Shown here piece after piece: positions 1 through 7,724 of a stretch of 64,000 bases of DNA (position 1 is the first letter of the stretch; each line of letters begins with the position of its first letter). The translations under genes were made by a program, and so were the position numbers. The notes under the pieces are model-generated. The model saw only the letters and a list, made by a program, of their open reading frames with translations. It was not told the origin of the DNA and searched no databases. Location: positions 124,001 to 188,000 of the forward strand of contig JADFMN010000003.1 in the NCBI GenBank assembly GCA_022563855.1, written 5' to 3'. This DNA comes from Armatimonadota bacterium. GTDB lineage: Bacteria > Armatimonadota > Fimbriimonadia > Fimbriimonadales > Fimbriimonadaceae.

Positions 1-235
1 CGCCTGTTTCAATCGCGAAGGTAACTTCTTCTCGTCGGAAAATCTCGACCGCCTCCTGCATTTTGGTCAGGGATTCGCTGTAGTGCCGCGTGCCGCGGGT
101 GTCGGCGTCGGCGTAGTGCGCGTCAGTCAGGATGCCGATCTTCAGCAGGCCAGGCCTTGAGACGCGCGCCAAAAGCGAAGGCGACAGAGCGAGCAGAGTC
201 GTGCCCGCCAAGAACTCACGTCGCGATACGGACAT
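1..235 (-). CDS. Tat-exported metallophosphoesterase, N-terminal part
   Basis: The reading frame runs off the left edge, leaving 78 N-terminal residues. They begin with a twin-arginine signal (SRREFLAG at residues 4-11, then a hydrophobic stretch ending near LLARVSRPG). The mature start KIGILTDAHYAD matches the first metal-binding motif (D-x-H) of calcineurin-like phosphoesterases. The product is therefore probably a periplasmic or secreted metal-dependent phosphohydrolase; the substrate cannot be told. The ATG is 7 nt downstream of a TATACT box (243-248 on this strand) and has no SD, so the message may be leaderless. The catalytic NHE and HxH motifs lie outside the window. Confidence 0.8.
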   Translation of the reverse strand, partial: MSVSRREFLAGTTLLALSPSLLARVSRPGLLKIGILTDAHYADADTRGTRHYSESLTKMQEAVEIFRREEVTFAIETG

Positions 236-273
236 GGCGCGCAGTATATCTTGCTGGAATTGGAAGGTGGCGT

Positions 274-498
274 GTCATCTTGAGCGGATCGAGTTGGCAG
301 GGAGCTAGCCCCAGACCCGTCATCCTGAGCGGATCGAAGGAGCAGGGAACTAGCCCCAGACCCGTCATCCTGAGCCGGCCGGCAGAGCATGGAGCCAGCC
401 CCAGACCCGTCATCCTGAGTCGGCCGGGAGAGCATGGAGCCAGCCCCAGACCCGTCATCCTGAGCGGATCGAAGGAGCGCGGGTCTGGGGCGGTCGCT
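274..498. repeat. 45-bp tandem repeat, five units
   Basis: Units begin with GTCATC at 274, 319, 364, 409 and 454, giving an exact 45-bp period. Each unit has GTCATCCTGAGC-GGATCGA or a diverged GGCCGG variant, followed by AGCCCCAGACCC. Because 45 is a multiple of 3, several frames stay open across it, but none looks like a protein. The CCTGAGC-GGATCGAAGGA part resembles dispersed intergenic repeats of other bacteria. It is not a CRISPR array: there are no variable spacers. Confidence 0.85.
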
Positions 499-503
499 TC
501 TGG

Positions 504-629
504 GCGAGCCTGTCCTGAGCGGATCGAAGGAGCACGGGTCTGGGGCGGTCAGCTCGACTACGACTTTGTGGTGAGATCAGTAATCCTCCACCGCGCTCCT
601 TTCCTTCGATCCACTCAGGACAGGCTCGC
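504..629. repeat. Inverted repeat pair of the CCTGAGC-GGATCGAAGG element
   Basis: The left arm (504-533) reads GCGAGCCTGTCCTGAGCGGA and continues TCGAAGGAGC. The right arm (595-629) is its reverse complement with few differences (GCTCC..TCCTTCGATCC, ACTCAGGACAGGCTCGC). The arms are about 60 bp apart and could form a large hairpin. The sequence is the same family as the adjacent 45-bp tandem array, so the whole region 236-660 is built from one repeat family. From 630 to 859 I see no gene, only a short copy of the nuoI 3' end (GTCAACGAGTAG on the minus strand, 711-722). Confidence 0.75.
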
Positions 630-859
630 TCAGGATGACGGTGGGGGATTACTGAACTCCACTTCTCGACCCTCCGGACCGAAGACTCGGGACTTCCCAA
701 CGTCGCCGCGCTACTCGTTGACAGCGACCGGCTTGCGCTGAATCCGGGTCCCTCTCCCAGCCTGCAGGCTAACGACGATCGCTGCTGTTCGCGGCTGGGG
801 GAGGTTAGGACGGGGCCCAGTCGCCAGCGGGCAAACTCTGCAAGAAGAGGAATCGCCCG

Positions 860-912
860 CACGTGGACTGAGAGTCCACGTGCCTGGATGCGGACTAAGA
901 GTCCGCGCTCCG
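860..912 (-). repeat. Two hairpins downstream of nuoI, one REP-like
   Basis: Hairpin 1 is CACGTGGACT-GAG-AGTCCACGTG (860-882), a perfect 10-bp stem. Hairpin 2 is GCGGACT-AAG-AGTCCGC (890-906), a 7-bp stem followed by GCTCCG. On the minus strand hairpin 2 reads CGGAGCGC then a 13-nt dyad, which resembles the 27-bp GGAG-headed REP family found elsewhere in the window. Both lie just after the nuoI stop and may also help end that transcript, although no T-run follows. Confidence 0.6.
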
Positions 913-917
913 AGGCG

Positions 918-1418
918 CTATTCGTTGACGGCGACTGGCTCAGACGGTTCAGTTTCTGCAGCGACTGGGCGGACCGGCTCGAGGAGCATCTCCTTTGTAA
1001 AAATGAACTCGTCGCGGTCGTAGTTCGCCAGTTCGAAGTCCTTTCTCAGTACGATAGCTCCGGTTGGGCAGGCGTCTTCGCAATAGCCGCAGAAGATACA
1101 GCGCAGCATGTTGATCTCGTACCGCACGGCGTACCGCTCTCCGGGCGAGACGCGGTTCTCATCGGTGTTCTCCTCGGCTTCGACGTAGATGCACCGAGCG
1201 GGGCAGGCGCCCGCACAGAGCGAACACCCGATACACTTCTCCAGCCCGTCGTCGTACCGCGTCAGAACGTGCCGCCAGCGAGTGCGATCGAACTGCTCGC
1301 GCCGCTCTTCCGGATACGAGATCGTCACCTTTTTCCGCCAGAGACGACGGTATGTCAAGGCAAACCCCTTCGCGATCGGCTTGATGACGTCGCGGAAGAC
1401 TTCGAACCGCACGCTCAA
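918..1418 (-). CDS. nuoI: NADH-quinone oxidoreductase subunit I
   Basis: This is the peripheral-arm subunit of respiratory complex I that carries two [4Fe-4S] clusters (N6a and N6b) and passes electrons toward NuoB. Two ferredoxin motifs are clear: [12 protein letters not shown] and [12 protein letters not shown]. The product is 166 residues, close to the usual 160-180. The start chosen is TTG at 1418. It forms a TTGA overlap with the nuoB stop and has GGAGGG 9 nt upstream; GTG at 1412 is the alternative. The C-terminus has a Pro/Glu-rich tail ([12 protein letters not shown]). It is cotranscribed with nuoB, with no nuoC-nuoH between them. Confidence 0.95.
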   Translation of the reverse strand: MSVRFEVFRDVIKPIAKGFALTYRRLWRKKVTISYPEERREQFDRTRWRHVLTRYDDGLEKCIGCSLCAGACPARCIYVEAEENTDENRVSPGERYAVRYEINMLRCIFCGYCEDACPTGAIVLRKDFELANYDRDEFIFTKEMLLEPVRPVAAETEPSEPVAVNE

Positions 1419-2011
1419 GAGCTTCTGCCCTCCAGAACTTCGTCGTCGTGCAGGGTTCTTGCTTTCCCCTCCAAAACCTTCAGCTCTTTCCACGTCGTCT
1501 TGCCGCCAGCCTTGATCTTCTGCTGCAGCTTCATGATGCCGTAGATCAGCGCGTCCGGCGACGGCGGGCAGCCCGGCACGTAGACGTCGACCGGGATGAT
1601 CTGATCGACGCCCTGCACGATCGCGTAGTTGTTGTAGACGCCGCCGCTGCTCGCGCACGCGCCCATGCTGATGACCCACTTGGGCTCCGGCATCTGGTCG
1701 TAGATCTGCCGCAGCACCGGGGCCATCTTCTTGCTGACGCGCCCGGCGATGATCATGAGGTCGGCCTGGCGCGGGGTAGCCCTGAAGGCCTCTGAGCCGA
1801 ACCTAGCGAGATCAAACCGGCTGGCGACCGAAGACATCATCTCGATCGCGCAGCAGGCGAGGCCGAACGTCAGCGGCCACAAAGAGTGCGCGCGGGCCTG
1901 GCTGACGGCCCAATCGACGGTCGTCAAGATCACGTTGCCGCCCGTCTGCACATCCCCTATGACAGGGGTCGCGCTGTCGTGTGCTACTACCGTCTCGATG
2001 CGTTTCGGCAT
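1415..2011 (-). CDS. nuoB: NADH-quinone oxidoreductase subunit B
   Basis: This complex I subunit binds cluster N2, the last Fe-S centre before quinone. The N2 ligands are visible: the tandem cysteines in [11 protein letters not shown], the Cys of MGACASSGG and the Cys of [13 protein letters not shown]. The length of 198 residues is normal, with a slightly extended hydrophilic C-terminus ([10 protein letters not shown]). The ATG at 2011 lies 11 nt after a TACAAT box with no SD. It is followed directly by nuoI through a 4-bp TTGA overlap. The usual nuoC, D, E, F, G, H genes are absent from this spot, so the complex I genes are probably split in this genome. Confidence 0.96.
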   Translation of the reverse strand: MPKRIETVVAHDSATPVIGDVQTGGNVILTTVDWAVSQARAHSLWPLTFGLACCAIEMMSSVASRFDLARFGSEAFRATPRQADLMIIAGRVSKKMAPVLRQIYDQMPEPKWVISMGACASSGGVYNNYAIVQGVDQIIPVDVYVPGCPPSPDALIYGIMKLQQKIKAGGKTTWKELKVLEGKARTLHDDEVLEGRSS

Positions 2012-2022
2012 GGTTCGACTCT

Positions 2023-2028
2023 ATTGTA
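2023..2028 (-). promoter_or_regulatory. -10 box of nuoB, probably leaderless
   Basis: The minus strand has TACAAT ending 11 nt before the nuoB ATG, and there is no SD sequence. If transcription starts 6-8 nt after the box, the mRNA would begin within a few bases of the ATG. No good -35 box is seen. The same arrangement recurs at mfd, sucC, trxB, the cyclophilins and others. Confidence 0.55.
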
Positions 2029-2166
2029 CTCCGGCGTCAAGATTGCCAGCGCCGATGGAGGGTCGTCTCTCTATGTGTCGCCTGCTTCGCGTCGCCTCGT
2101 GGTCGCCTAGTCGTCGCCGGATAGGGAGGGCGAGCGTCCCCGCGAGCCGAGGCAGGAATCAGAGCC

Positions 2167-2475
2167 CTAGGGATTCTTGATGAGCAAGCTATATACGCGG
2201 ACAGGCTCATCGTCATCGAGCCGCGGCTTGCCAGCCCCAGGCATATAGGGGATTGGATCGCCCCGTTTGTACAAATTCGGAATGTAGGGAACCACTATCT
2301 CAACACCGTGCAAATCCAATCTCGCCATTCCGGTGCGTTTTTCATATTGCTCGATAAGCACCTGCAATTTCGCAGCTGGAAGCTTATCCACTAAATAACG
2401 CTCACTAAGCTCCGCTAGTGCTGGATGCACCGCCTGACTGCCGGTGATGGCGATGGCACAAATCACTGTCAGCAT
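2167..2475 (-). CDS. Small secreted protein of unknown function
   Basis: The product has 102 residues. The start MLTVICAIAITGSQAVHPA resembles a short signal sequence. The mature part is polar (AELSERYLVDKLPAAKLQVL, then PYIPNLYKRGDPIPYMPGAG) and ends with DDDEPVRVYSLLIKNP. I recognise no family. A longer frame reaches 2565. I chose 2475 because a TATCAT box lies exactly 6 nt upstream, the leaderless layout seen at many genes here, and because the residues before it look random. It has its own promoter and lies upstream of nuoB on the same strand. It is divergent from mfd. Confidence 0.6.
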   Translation of the reverse strand: MLTVICAIAITGSQAVHPALAELSERYLVDKLPAAKLQVLIEQYEKRTGMARLDLHGVEIVVPYIPNLYKRGDPIPYMPGAGKPRLDDDEPVRVYSLLIKNP

Positions 2476-2542
2476 GCATTTATGATACGGCAGATTACTC
2501 TCGTTGGCAAGAAATATTGGCGGCGACGTGTCGGCGGTAGCT

Positions 2543-2569
2543 AAAGCGGCGATGAATCGCCGCACTCCA
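2543..2569 (-). repeat. REP hairpin, copy E
   Basis: On the minus strand this is TGGAGTGC, then the 14-nt self-complementary core GGCGATTCATCGCC, then GCTTT. It shares the constant flanks and 27-bp length of the copies at 36429, 37085, 57507 and 57590 but has a different core palindrome. It sits between the divergent genes at 2475 and 2625. Confidence 0.8.
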
Positions 2570-2606
2570 ACACCGAACTAACCCGAACAAATCCGAACTC
2601 CTCCGG

Positions 2607-2612
2607 TACAAT
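2607..2612 (+). promoter_or_regulatory. -10 box of mfd, short or no leader
   Basis: TACAAT ends 12 nt before the mfd ATG and no SD is present. A transcript starting 6-8 nt downstream of the box would have a leader of only about 5 nt. No clear -35 box is seen. Confidence 0.5.
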
Positions 2613-2624
2613 CTGCACCCGGGC

Positions 2625-5600
2625 ATGCGCCTGTCAGATCTAGCGCGGCAGATCGCCGAGCATCCGCCGCTACATACCACCCTCGCCGACCGCGACCGGA
2701 CCAGGACATGGGAGTCCATCTGTGTCGAGGCGCGCCCCCTATTGCTTGCCGCTTCTTGGCATCTCCATCCCCGAACCGTGCTCGTGGTGACGAACAACTA
2801 CGATCGCGCGCTGCGCTGGCAGGCGAGGCTGGGGCTGGCGGGCGTACCAGAGGATCAGATCAGACTGCTCCCGAGCGGTCTCAGCGTCCTGTTCGAGGAT
2901 GCCGCGCCGGAGACCGTCGCGCTCAGCGACCGCATCGGCGCGCTCAAGTTCTTGATCGGCGGGACGCCGGGGTTCGTCATCGCGACGCCGCAAGCCGCGC
3001 TCGAACGAACCCTGCCAAGAGACGTGCTCGCCGACGCGTTCATCGAGATCGATCAAGGCGACCAACTGTCGCAGGAGGAGTTGTTGGACCGGCTTGTTCG
3101 GCTCGGATACGAGCGGCAGGAGCCGGTTCGGCTTCCAGGCACGTTCTCCCAAAGAGGCGGCATCGTCGACCTCTTCCCGATGGGTTTCGAGCGGCCGATC
3201 AGACTGGAGTTCTGGGGAGACGAGGTCGAGAGCCTGCGCGAGTTCGACGCCAACTCGCAGCGCTCGATCCAGAAGATCGACTCGCTCTCGATCGCGCCGA
3301 GCCGCGAGACGATGCTTCCGACAGACGGCGGCGAATTCCGAGAGATGCTTGAGCGGTCGGTTCTTGTCGAGGGCTCGCGACTGTCCAAGGAGGCGAGCCA
3401 GCGGCTTGACGAGGAGATTGGAGCAGATGCAGACGCCTTGGAGCACCGGCAGTTCTTCGATCGACTCGACCTGTACCGCCCGCTCATCCACCCCGAATCG
3501 AGCTGCGCGATGGATCTGCTCGGTGAAGCCGGGGATCTGGTTCTGGATGAACCGCTCGAGCTGGAGGCGACCATCGCCAGGCAAGAGGAGGAGTTTGGTA
3601 TGTCGCTAGCCGCGCGACACGAGCGCGGCGAGATTCTGAGCGCGACGGTCGGCGACTACATACTTCCGCCGGAGCACTTTGGCGGCGCTGAGCGGTGTCT
3701 CAAACTAACCTCGATGAACGCCCTGCCTGCGTGGCTGCCCGCAGGCTCGACTGCGGACCTGGGCTGCGAATCGCTTTCCTCGTATCACGGCCAGCCGCAA
3801 GCGATGACGGAAGCGCTGAAGGGGTGGTTGAAGTCCGGCGTTTTCGTCGGGATCGCGACCGATCAGCCGACGCGGGCCGCCGCCGTGCTGTCTCAGGTCG
3901 AGGTCTTCCCCGGCATTCATGAAGGGACGAAGCTTGAAGCAGGCGCCTACTTCGTAGAAGGCAATCCAGCAGGCGGATTCATCGCGCCGGGAGCGAAGAT
4001 CGCGCTGCTGACCGACCACGAGCTGTTCGGGGTCGGACGGCTCAAGCTGCCGCAGCGGAAGTTCCGGGACGGGATTCCGATCGCGACGGTGCTCGACCTG
4101 ACTCCGGGCGATTTCATCGTCCACATCAACTTTGGGATCGGCGTGTATCGCGGACTCATCAAGCGCGAGCAGAACGGCATCGAACGCGAGTACCTGTTCA
4201 TCGAGTACCGCCAGCCGGACAAGCTGTACGTGCCTGCGGACCAACTGGATCGCGTCCAGAAGTACCTCGCCGCAGAGGACAAGCCGCCCAAGATCAATCG
4301 TCTGAGCGGCGCGGACTGGCACAAGACCGTCGCGCGAGCAAGGGAAGAGGCGAGGGATTTTGCGCGAGAGCTGATCGCTTTGTACGCAAAGCGCAAGGAG
4401 TCGAGGAGGCCTGCCTGCGGGCCCGACACACCGTGGCAGAGCGAGATGGAGGCGACGTTCCCCTGGTCGGAGACCGTTAGCCAGCACGAAGCGATCGTCG
4501 ATACCAAGCGCGACCTGGAGGGCGAGTTCCCGATGGACCGCCTGGTGTGCGGAGACGTCGGATTCGGCAAGACCGAGGTCGCGATCAGGGCGGCGTTCAA
4601 AGTCGTGCAGGAGAATCGGCAAGTCGCGGTTCTCTGCCCGACGACGATCCTCAGCGAGCAGCATTTTCGGACGTTCAACGAGCGTCTGGCGGCGTTCCCG
4701 ACGCGCATCGACCTGCTGAACCGCTTTCGATCTACGGCTGAAAGGCGAGAAACCCTGCGGGGGCTGGCCGACGGCTCCGTCGATATCGTGATCGGGACGC
4801 ACGCGCTGCTGTCGAGCGACGTGAAGTTCAAGAAGCTCGGCATGGCGGTCATCGACGAGGAGCAGAAGTTCGGCGTGAAGCACAAGGAGTTGCTGATGCG
4901 AATGCGCGTCGACGTCGACGTGCTGAGCCTCTCCGCGACGCCGATCCCGCGAACGCTTAGCATGGCGCTGATGCACATTCGGCAGATGAGCGTCATCAAC
5001 GATCCGCCGCCTGGGAGGCTGCCGATTAGAACGTTCGTCCGGCCTTTCGCAACCGAGGTCATAAGAGAAGCGATCTTGCGCGAACTGGCGAGGGGCGGAC
5101 AGGTGTACTACGTCTACAACAGAGTGCAAGGGATACAGCACGTCGCCCAGAAGCTCCGCAAGCTCATCCCGACCGCCAAGATCGCGGTCGGCCACGGACA
5201 GATGAGGGAGGGCGAGATCGAGCCGGTCATGCTCGGGTTCCTGTCCGGCGAGGTCGATATCCTCGTCAGCACGTCGATCGTCGAGAACGGCCTGGACATC
5301 TCCAACGCGAACACCTTGATCGTTGAAAACGCCGACGTGTTCGGCCTCTCGCAGCTTTACCAACTTCGCGGGAGGGTCGGTCGAAGCGACCGGCAGGCCT
5401 ACGCTTATATGCTGTACCAGGGCAACAAGACGATGTCCGAGAACGCCATGTCGAGGCTCCAGGCGCTGCAAGAGTTCAACCAGCTCGGCAGCGGATACTC
5501 GCTCGCGTTCCGGGATTTGCAAATCCGCGGTGCAGGCGAAATCCTTGGTGCCAAACAGAGCGGGCATATGTCGACCGTCGGCTTCGAACTGTACTCGCAA

Positions 5601-6158
5601 CTGATCGACAGCGAGGTGAAGTATCTGACGGCGGTCGCCGACGGCGAGCCGCCGCACACCATCAGCGACCCGCTCGAAGGCCTCGAGCCGCTTCCCACCG
5701 TCGACCTGCCGGTGACCGCGCTCATCCCAAGCTCGTATATCGAGGATGAAGGGCAGCGCCTCTATTATTACAAGCAGATCATGAGCGCGCGGAGCGTTGA
5801 TTCGCTAAGGGACGCCGGTCGTGAAATCGAGGATCGATACGGCCATGTTCCGAATCCGGTCAGCAACGCGCTCTCGATCACGCATCTGCGACTAGACTGC
5901 CGAAAGTTGAGGATCGATATGATCGCGGGAGATGACGAGAGGATCGTTGTGCACCTGGACTTGGAGGAGACCAGCGCGCCAAGGTTGATGTCGCTGATGC
6001 AAGATCGAAACTCGGCGGCGACACTCCACCTGGACCGCCTTGCCTGGCCGTACGAGGGCGACCCGCTCGACGCCTGCCGCAGCCTGCTGGATCACTTGGA
6101 CAGGGCGAGCCGACAGATTGAGAGGGAGCGGCTGGCAGCGAGCGAAATTACGGGCTAG
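2625..6158 (+). CDS. mfd: Transcription-repair coupling factor Mfd
   Basis: This ATP-dependent translocase removes RNA polymerase stalled at DNA lesions and recruits UvrA. The length of 1177 residues is typical. The N-terminal third is the UvrB-like module. At about 485-565 is the CarD-like RNA-polymerase interaction domain (TPGDFIVHINFGIGVYRGL). The RecG-like motor follows, with Walker A GFGKTE near residue 645, the DEEQ box of motif II near 745 and SATPIPRTL of motif III. The C-terminal TRCF domain closes the protein. The start is ATG at 2625, with a TACAAT box 12 nt upstream and no SD. It stands alone between a divergent small gene and a prepilin-like gene. Confidence 0.98.
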   Translation: MRLSDLARQIAEHPPLHTTLADRDRTRTWESICVEARPLLLAASWHLHPRTVLVVTNNYDRALRWQARLGLAGVPEDQIRLLPSGLSVLFEDAAPETVALSDRIGALKFLIGGTPGFVIATPQAALERTLPRDVLADAFIEIDQGDQLSQEELLDRLVRLGYERQEPVRLPGTFSQRGGIVDLFPMGFERPIRLEFWGDEVESLREFDANSQRSIQKIDSLSIAPSRETMLPTDGGEFREMLERSVLVEGSRLSKEASQRLDEEIGADADALEHRQFFDRLDLYRPLIHPESSCAMDLLGEAGDLVLDEPLELEATIARQEEEFGMSLAARHERGEILSATVGDYILPPEHFGGAERCLKLTSMNALPAWLPAGSTADLGCESLSSYHGQPQAMTEALKGWLKSGVFVGIATDQPTRAAAVLSQVEVFPGIHEGTKLEAGAYFVEGNPAGGFIAPGAKIALLTDHELFGVGRLKLPQRKFRDGIPIATVLDLTPGDFIVHINFGIGVYRGLIKREQNGIEREYLFIEYRQPDKLYVPADQLDRVQKYLAAEDKPPKINRLSGADWHKTVARAREEARDFARELIALYAKRKESRRPACGPDTPWQSEMEATFPWSETVSQHEAIVDTKRDLEGEFPMDRLVCGDVGFGKTEVAIRAAFKVVQENRQVAVLCPTTILSEQHFRTFNERLAAFPTRIDLLNRFRSTAERRETLRGLADGSVDIVIGTHALLSSDVKFKKLGMAVIDEEQKFGVKHKELLMRMRVDVDVLSLSATPIPRTLSMALMHIRQMSVINDPPPGRLPIRTFVRPFATEVIREAILRELARGGQVYYVYNRVQGIQHVAQKLRKLIPTAKIAVGHGQMREGEIEPVMLGFLSGEVDILVSTSIVENGLDISNANTLIVENADVFGLSQLYQLRGRVGRSDRQAYAYMLYQGNKTMSENAMSRLQALQEFNQLGSGYSLAFRDLQIRGAGEILGAKQSGHMSTVGFELYSQLIDSEVKYLTAVADGEPPHTISDPLEGLEPLPTVDLPVTALIPSSYIEDEGQRLYYYKQIMSARSVDSLRDAGREIEDRYGHVPNPVSNALSITHLRLDCRKLRIDMIAGDDERIVVHLDLEETSAPRLMSLMQDRNSAATLHLDRLAWPYEGDPLDACRSLLDHLDRASRQIERERLAASEITG

Positions 6159-6227
6159 CTGCCCGGGCCGAGATCGATCTTTTCACCAGTAATTGTGCTT
6201 GGGTGCCCTGCTGAGGTTTTTTTGCTC

Positions 6228-6233
6228 TACAAT
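6228..6233 (+). promoter_or_regulatory. -10 box of the prepilin-like gene
   Basis: TACAAT ends 11 nt before the ATG at 6245, again without an SD. It follows a T-run (TTTTTTT after GCTGAGG) that may end the mfd transcript, although I could not find a strong stem there. Confidence 0.45.
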
Positions 6234-6244
6234 AATGTATACCG

Positions 6245-7015
6245 ATGCGAGAGTCGTATGCCAGGAAGGTGAGCGCTTTCACGATCATCGAGCTTTTGGT
6301 CGTGATGGCGATCATCGCGATCCTGTACACGATGCTGACTCCCGTCATCCGGGCGGTCAAGGCGTCAGCGCACCAATCGGTTGCGTCGAGGGGCATGGCA
6401 CAGCTCCAGATGGCGACTACCCTCTATCTGATCGATCACGACGACCGGTACCCACAGGCGATGTATCTGACAAGGGAGGGTCGGCTGATGTCGTGGTTCG
6501 GCGAGTACACAGGCGACGGAAATTTCGATCTCGAAAGCGGCATCCTGTCCGCCTATCGCGGAGACACGATACTGACGGACAGCACACACACAGGACTTCC
6601 GTATCTCGGCGACATGTCCGGCTTCGGCTATAACTGGGGCTTCATCGGCAGCGACTTTCACATTACTCAGAACTACTCGCGGTGGCCGGTCTGCACCGGC
6701 ATGGCGAGCAGCAGCCAACTGGAGAATCCGAGCGGCACGGTCATTTACGCCACCAGTTCGTTCTACTACGCTTCTTGGCTTCCCGAAGGGGACGACGTCA
6801 CGTACGACTTCGGATTCGTCGATCCTCCCGACTTCTGGTATGGAAACCCGAACGTAGACTTTCGGCACGTTGGCCGCAGGAGGCCGGATCCCGAGAACGA
6901 AGTGGTGCCCTCCGACGGTAGGGCGATCTTCGTCTTCGCCGACGGCAGCGTGAAAACGATGACGGAAGAGATGGTGAAGCCAGAGCACTTTCGGCGCGGG
7001 ACTTACACTCGCTAG
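6245..7015 (+). CDS. Prepilin-like protein with type IV N-methylation motif
   Basis: The 256-residue product has a short basic leader (MRESYARKVSA) followed by FTIIELLVVMAIIAIL, the prepilin peptidase site and hydrophobic assembly helix with Glu at +5. The residue before the cut is Ala rather than Gly. The C-terminal half has a His followed after a longer spacer by the DG-x-A-x-F-x-F-x-DGS motif (near residue 230). This recalls the H-X9-DG pseudopilin family that is abundant in Armatimonadota and Planctomycetes. The role is probably in a type II secretion or pilus-like apparatus. No assembly genes are adjacent. Confidence 0.85.
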   Translation: MRESYARKVSAFTIIELLVVMAIIAILYTMLTPVIRAVKASAHQSVASRGMAQLQMATTLYLIDHDDRYPQAMYLTREGRLMSWFGEYTGDGNFDLESGILSAYRGDTILTDSTHTGLPYLGDMSGFGYNWGFIGSDFHITQNYSRWPVCTGMASSSQLENPSGTVIYATSSFYYASWLPEGDDVTYDFGFVDPPDFWYGNPNVDFRHVGRRRPDPENEVVPSDGRAIFVFADGSVKTMTEEMVKPEHFRRGTYTR

Positions 7016-7071
7016 AACCGAAAAAGCCGCACAGTTTTGCTGGCCTGCGTCGTCCGAAGGCGTGAGACCTT

Positions 7072-7377
7072 ATGGCCGACGCGACCTCAGACCAACCACC
7101 TGCAGAGCCGGTGAACGTTTACGCGATCATCATGCTGTGGCTAGATCAGATGGCCGCCATCGCCTGGCAGAAGATGGGCTTGCAGCCGGATTTGGCGACT
7201 GGCCAGATCGCAAAGGACCTCAAGCAGGCCAAGACCGCCATCGACGTCGCAGCGGGGCTTGCTGCGTTCCTCGAGCCCGAGCTGGATCAGAGCGACAAGC
7301 GGCGGATCCACAACTTGGTCACCGACCTCAGAATGAATTACGTTCAGCAGAGCGATTCGGGCGGTGACGACGCATGA
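7072..7377 (+). CDS. DUF1844 family protein
   Basis: The 101-residue protein contains the DUF1844 pattern: a hydrophobic N-terminal helix (VYAIIMLWLDQMAAIAWQKM), LATGQIAKDLKQAKTAID, a middle helix and a C-terminal NLVTDLRMNYVQQ. The family is small, widespread and of unknown function. The gene overlaps the next one by 4 bp (ATGA), so the two are translationally coupled. I infer no function. Confidence 0.8.
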   Translation: MADATSDQPPAEPVNVYAIIMLWLDQMAAIAWQKMGLQPDLATGQIAKDLKQAKTAIDVAAGLAAFLEPELDQSDKRRIHNLVTDLRMNYVQQSDSGGDDA

Positions 7378-7700
7378 GTTCCGCCGTCGTGCAGCCCGAA
7401 AGCGCTGCGGTTTTCAACGAACTCCTCAGGCGGTTGCGCTCAGTGATCGGCGAGGCTGACCGGTACGGCGCGTCGCCGAGACTTGAAGCCGAGTTCTCGG
7501 CCTTGCGATCCGGCGTCTTGAGAGTTCATGCGCAGCTCAGGAAAGACGTGAGGACTGAATTTGGCGGCAGCGACCTGGAGAACGCGCTCGCTACACACAG
7601 CCTCGAAGCGTTGCTGACGCGAAACGTTCGCCAGGTCTTAGAGCGGCTAGCGGCAGAGCGGCTGGCCCCGGATCAGGCACAGGCGTTGGGCTCTCCGTAG
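7374..7700 (+). CDS. Hypothetical helical protein coupled to DUF1844
   Basis: The 108-residue product is soluble, rich in Leu, Ala and Arg, and predicted by eye to be all helical (ELLRRLRSVIGEADRY, LRSGVLRVHAQLRKDVR, VRQVLERLAAERL). I recognise no domain. Its ATG overlaps the stop of the DUF1844 gene, so the two are likely made together. It ends 24 bp before sucC. Confidence 0.7.
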   Translation: MSSAVVQPESAAVFNELLRRLRSVIGEADRYGASPRLEAEFSALRSGVLRVHAQLRKDVRTEFGGSDLENALATHSLEALLTRNVRQVLERLAAERLAPDQAQALGSP

Positions 7701-7724
7701 GACGGGCGGTAAGATATCGCTCGC

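Noticed and set aside
274-498. Possible CRISPR array
   Set aside because: The units are contiguous with no variable spacers, and no cas genes are near.
711-731. A second gene ending in PVAVNE like nuoI
   Set aside because: Only about 20 bp match the nuoI 3' end, and the frame upstream does not continue as a plausible protein. It is treated as a short stray duplication.
142-741. Open frames of 80-194 codons on both strands over the repeat array
   Set aside because: They exist only because the 45-bp period is a multiple of three. The translations are repeats of the same low-complexity unit with no SD or family similarity.
3705-5657. 650-codon open frame on the minus strand
   Set aside because: It is entirely antisense to mfd, whose protein motifs are unambiguous. 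The long frame reflects GC-rich codon bias.
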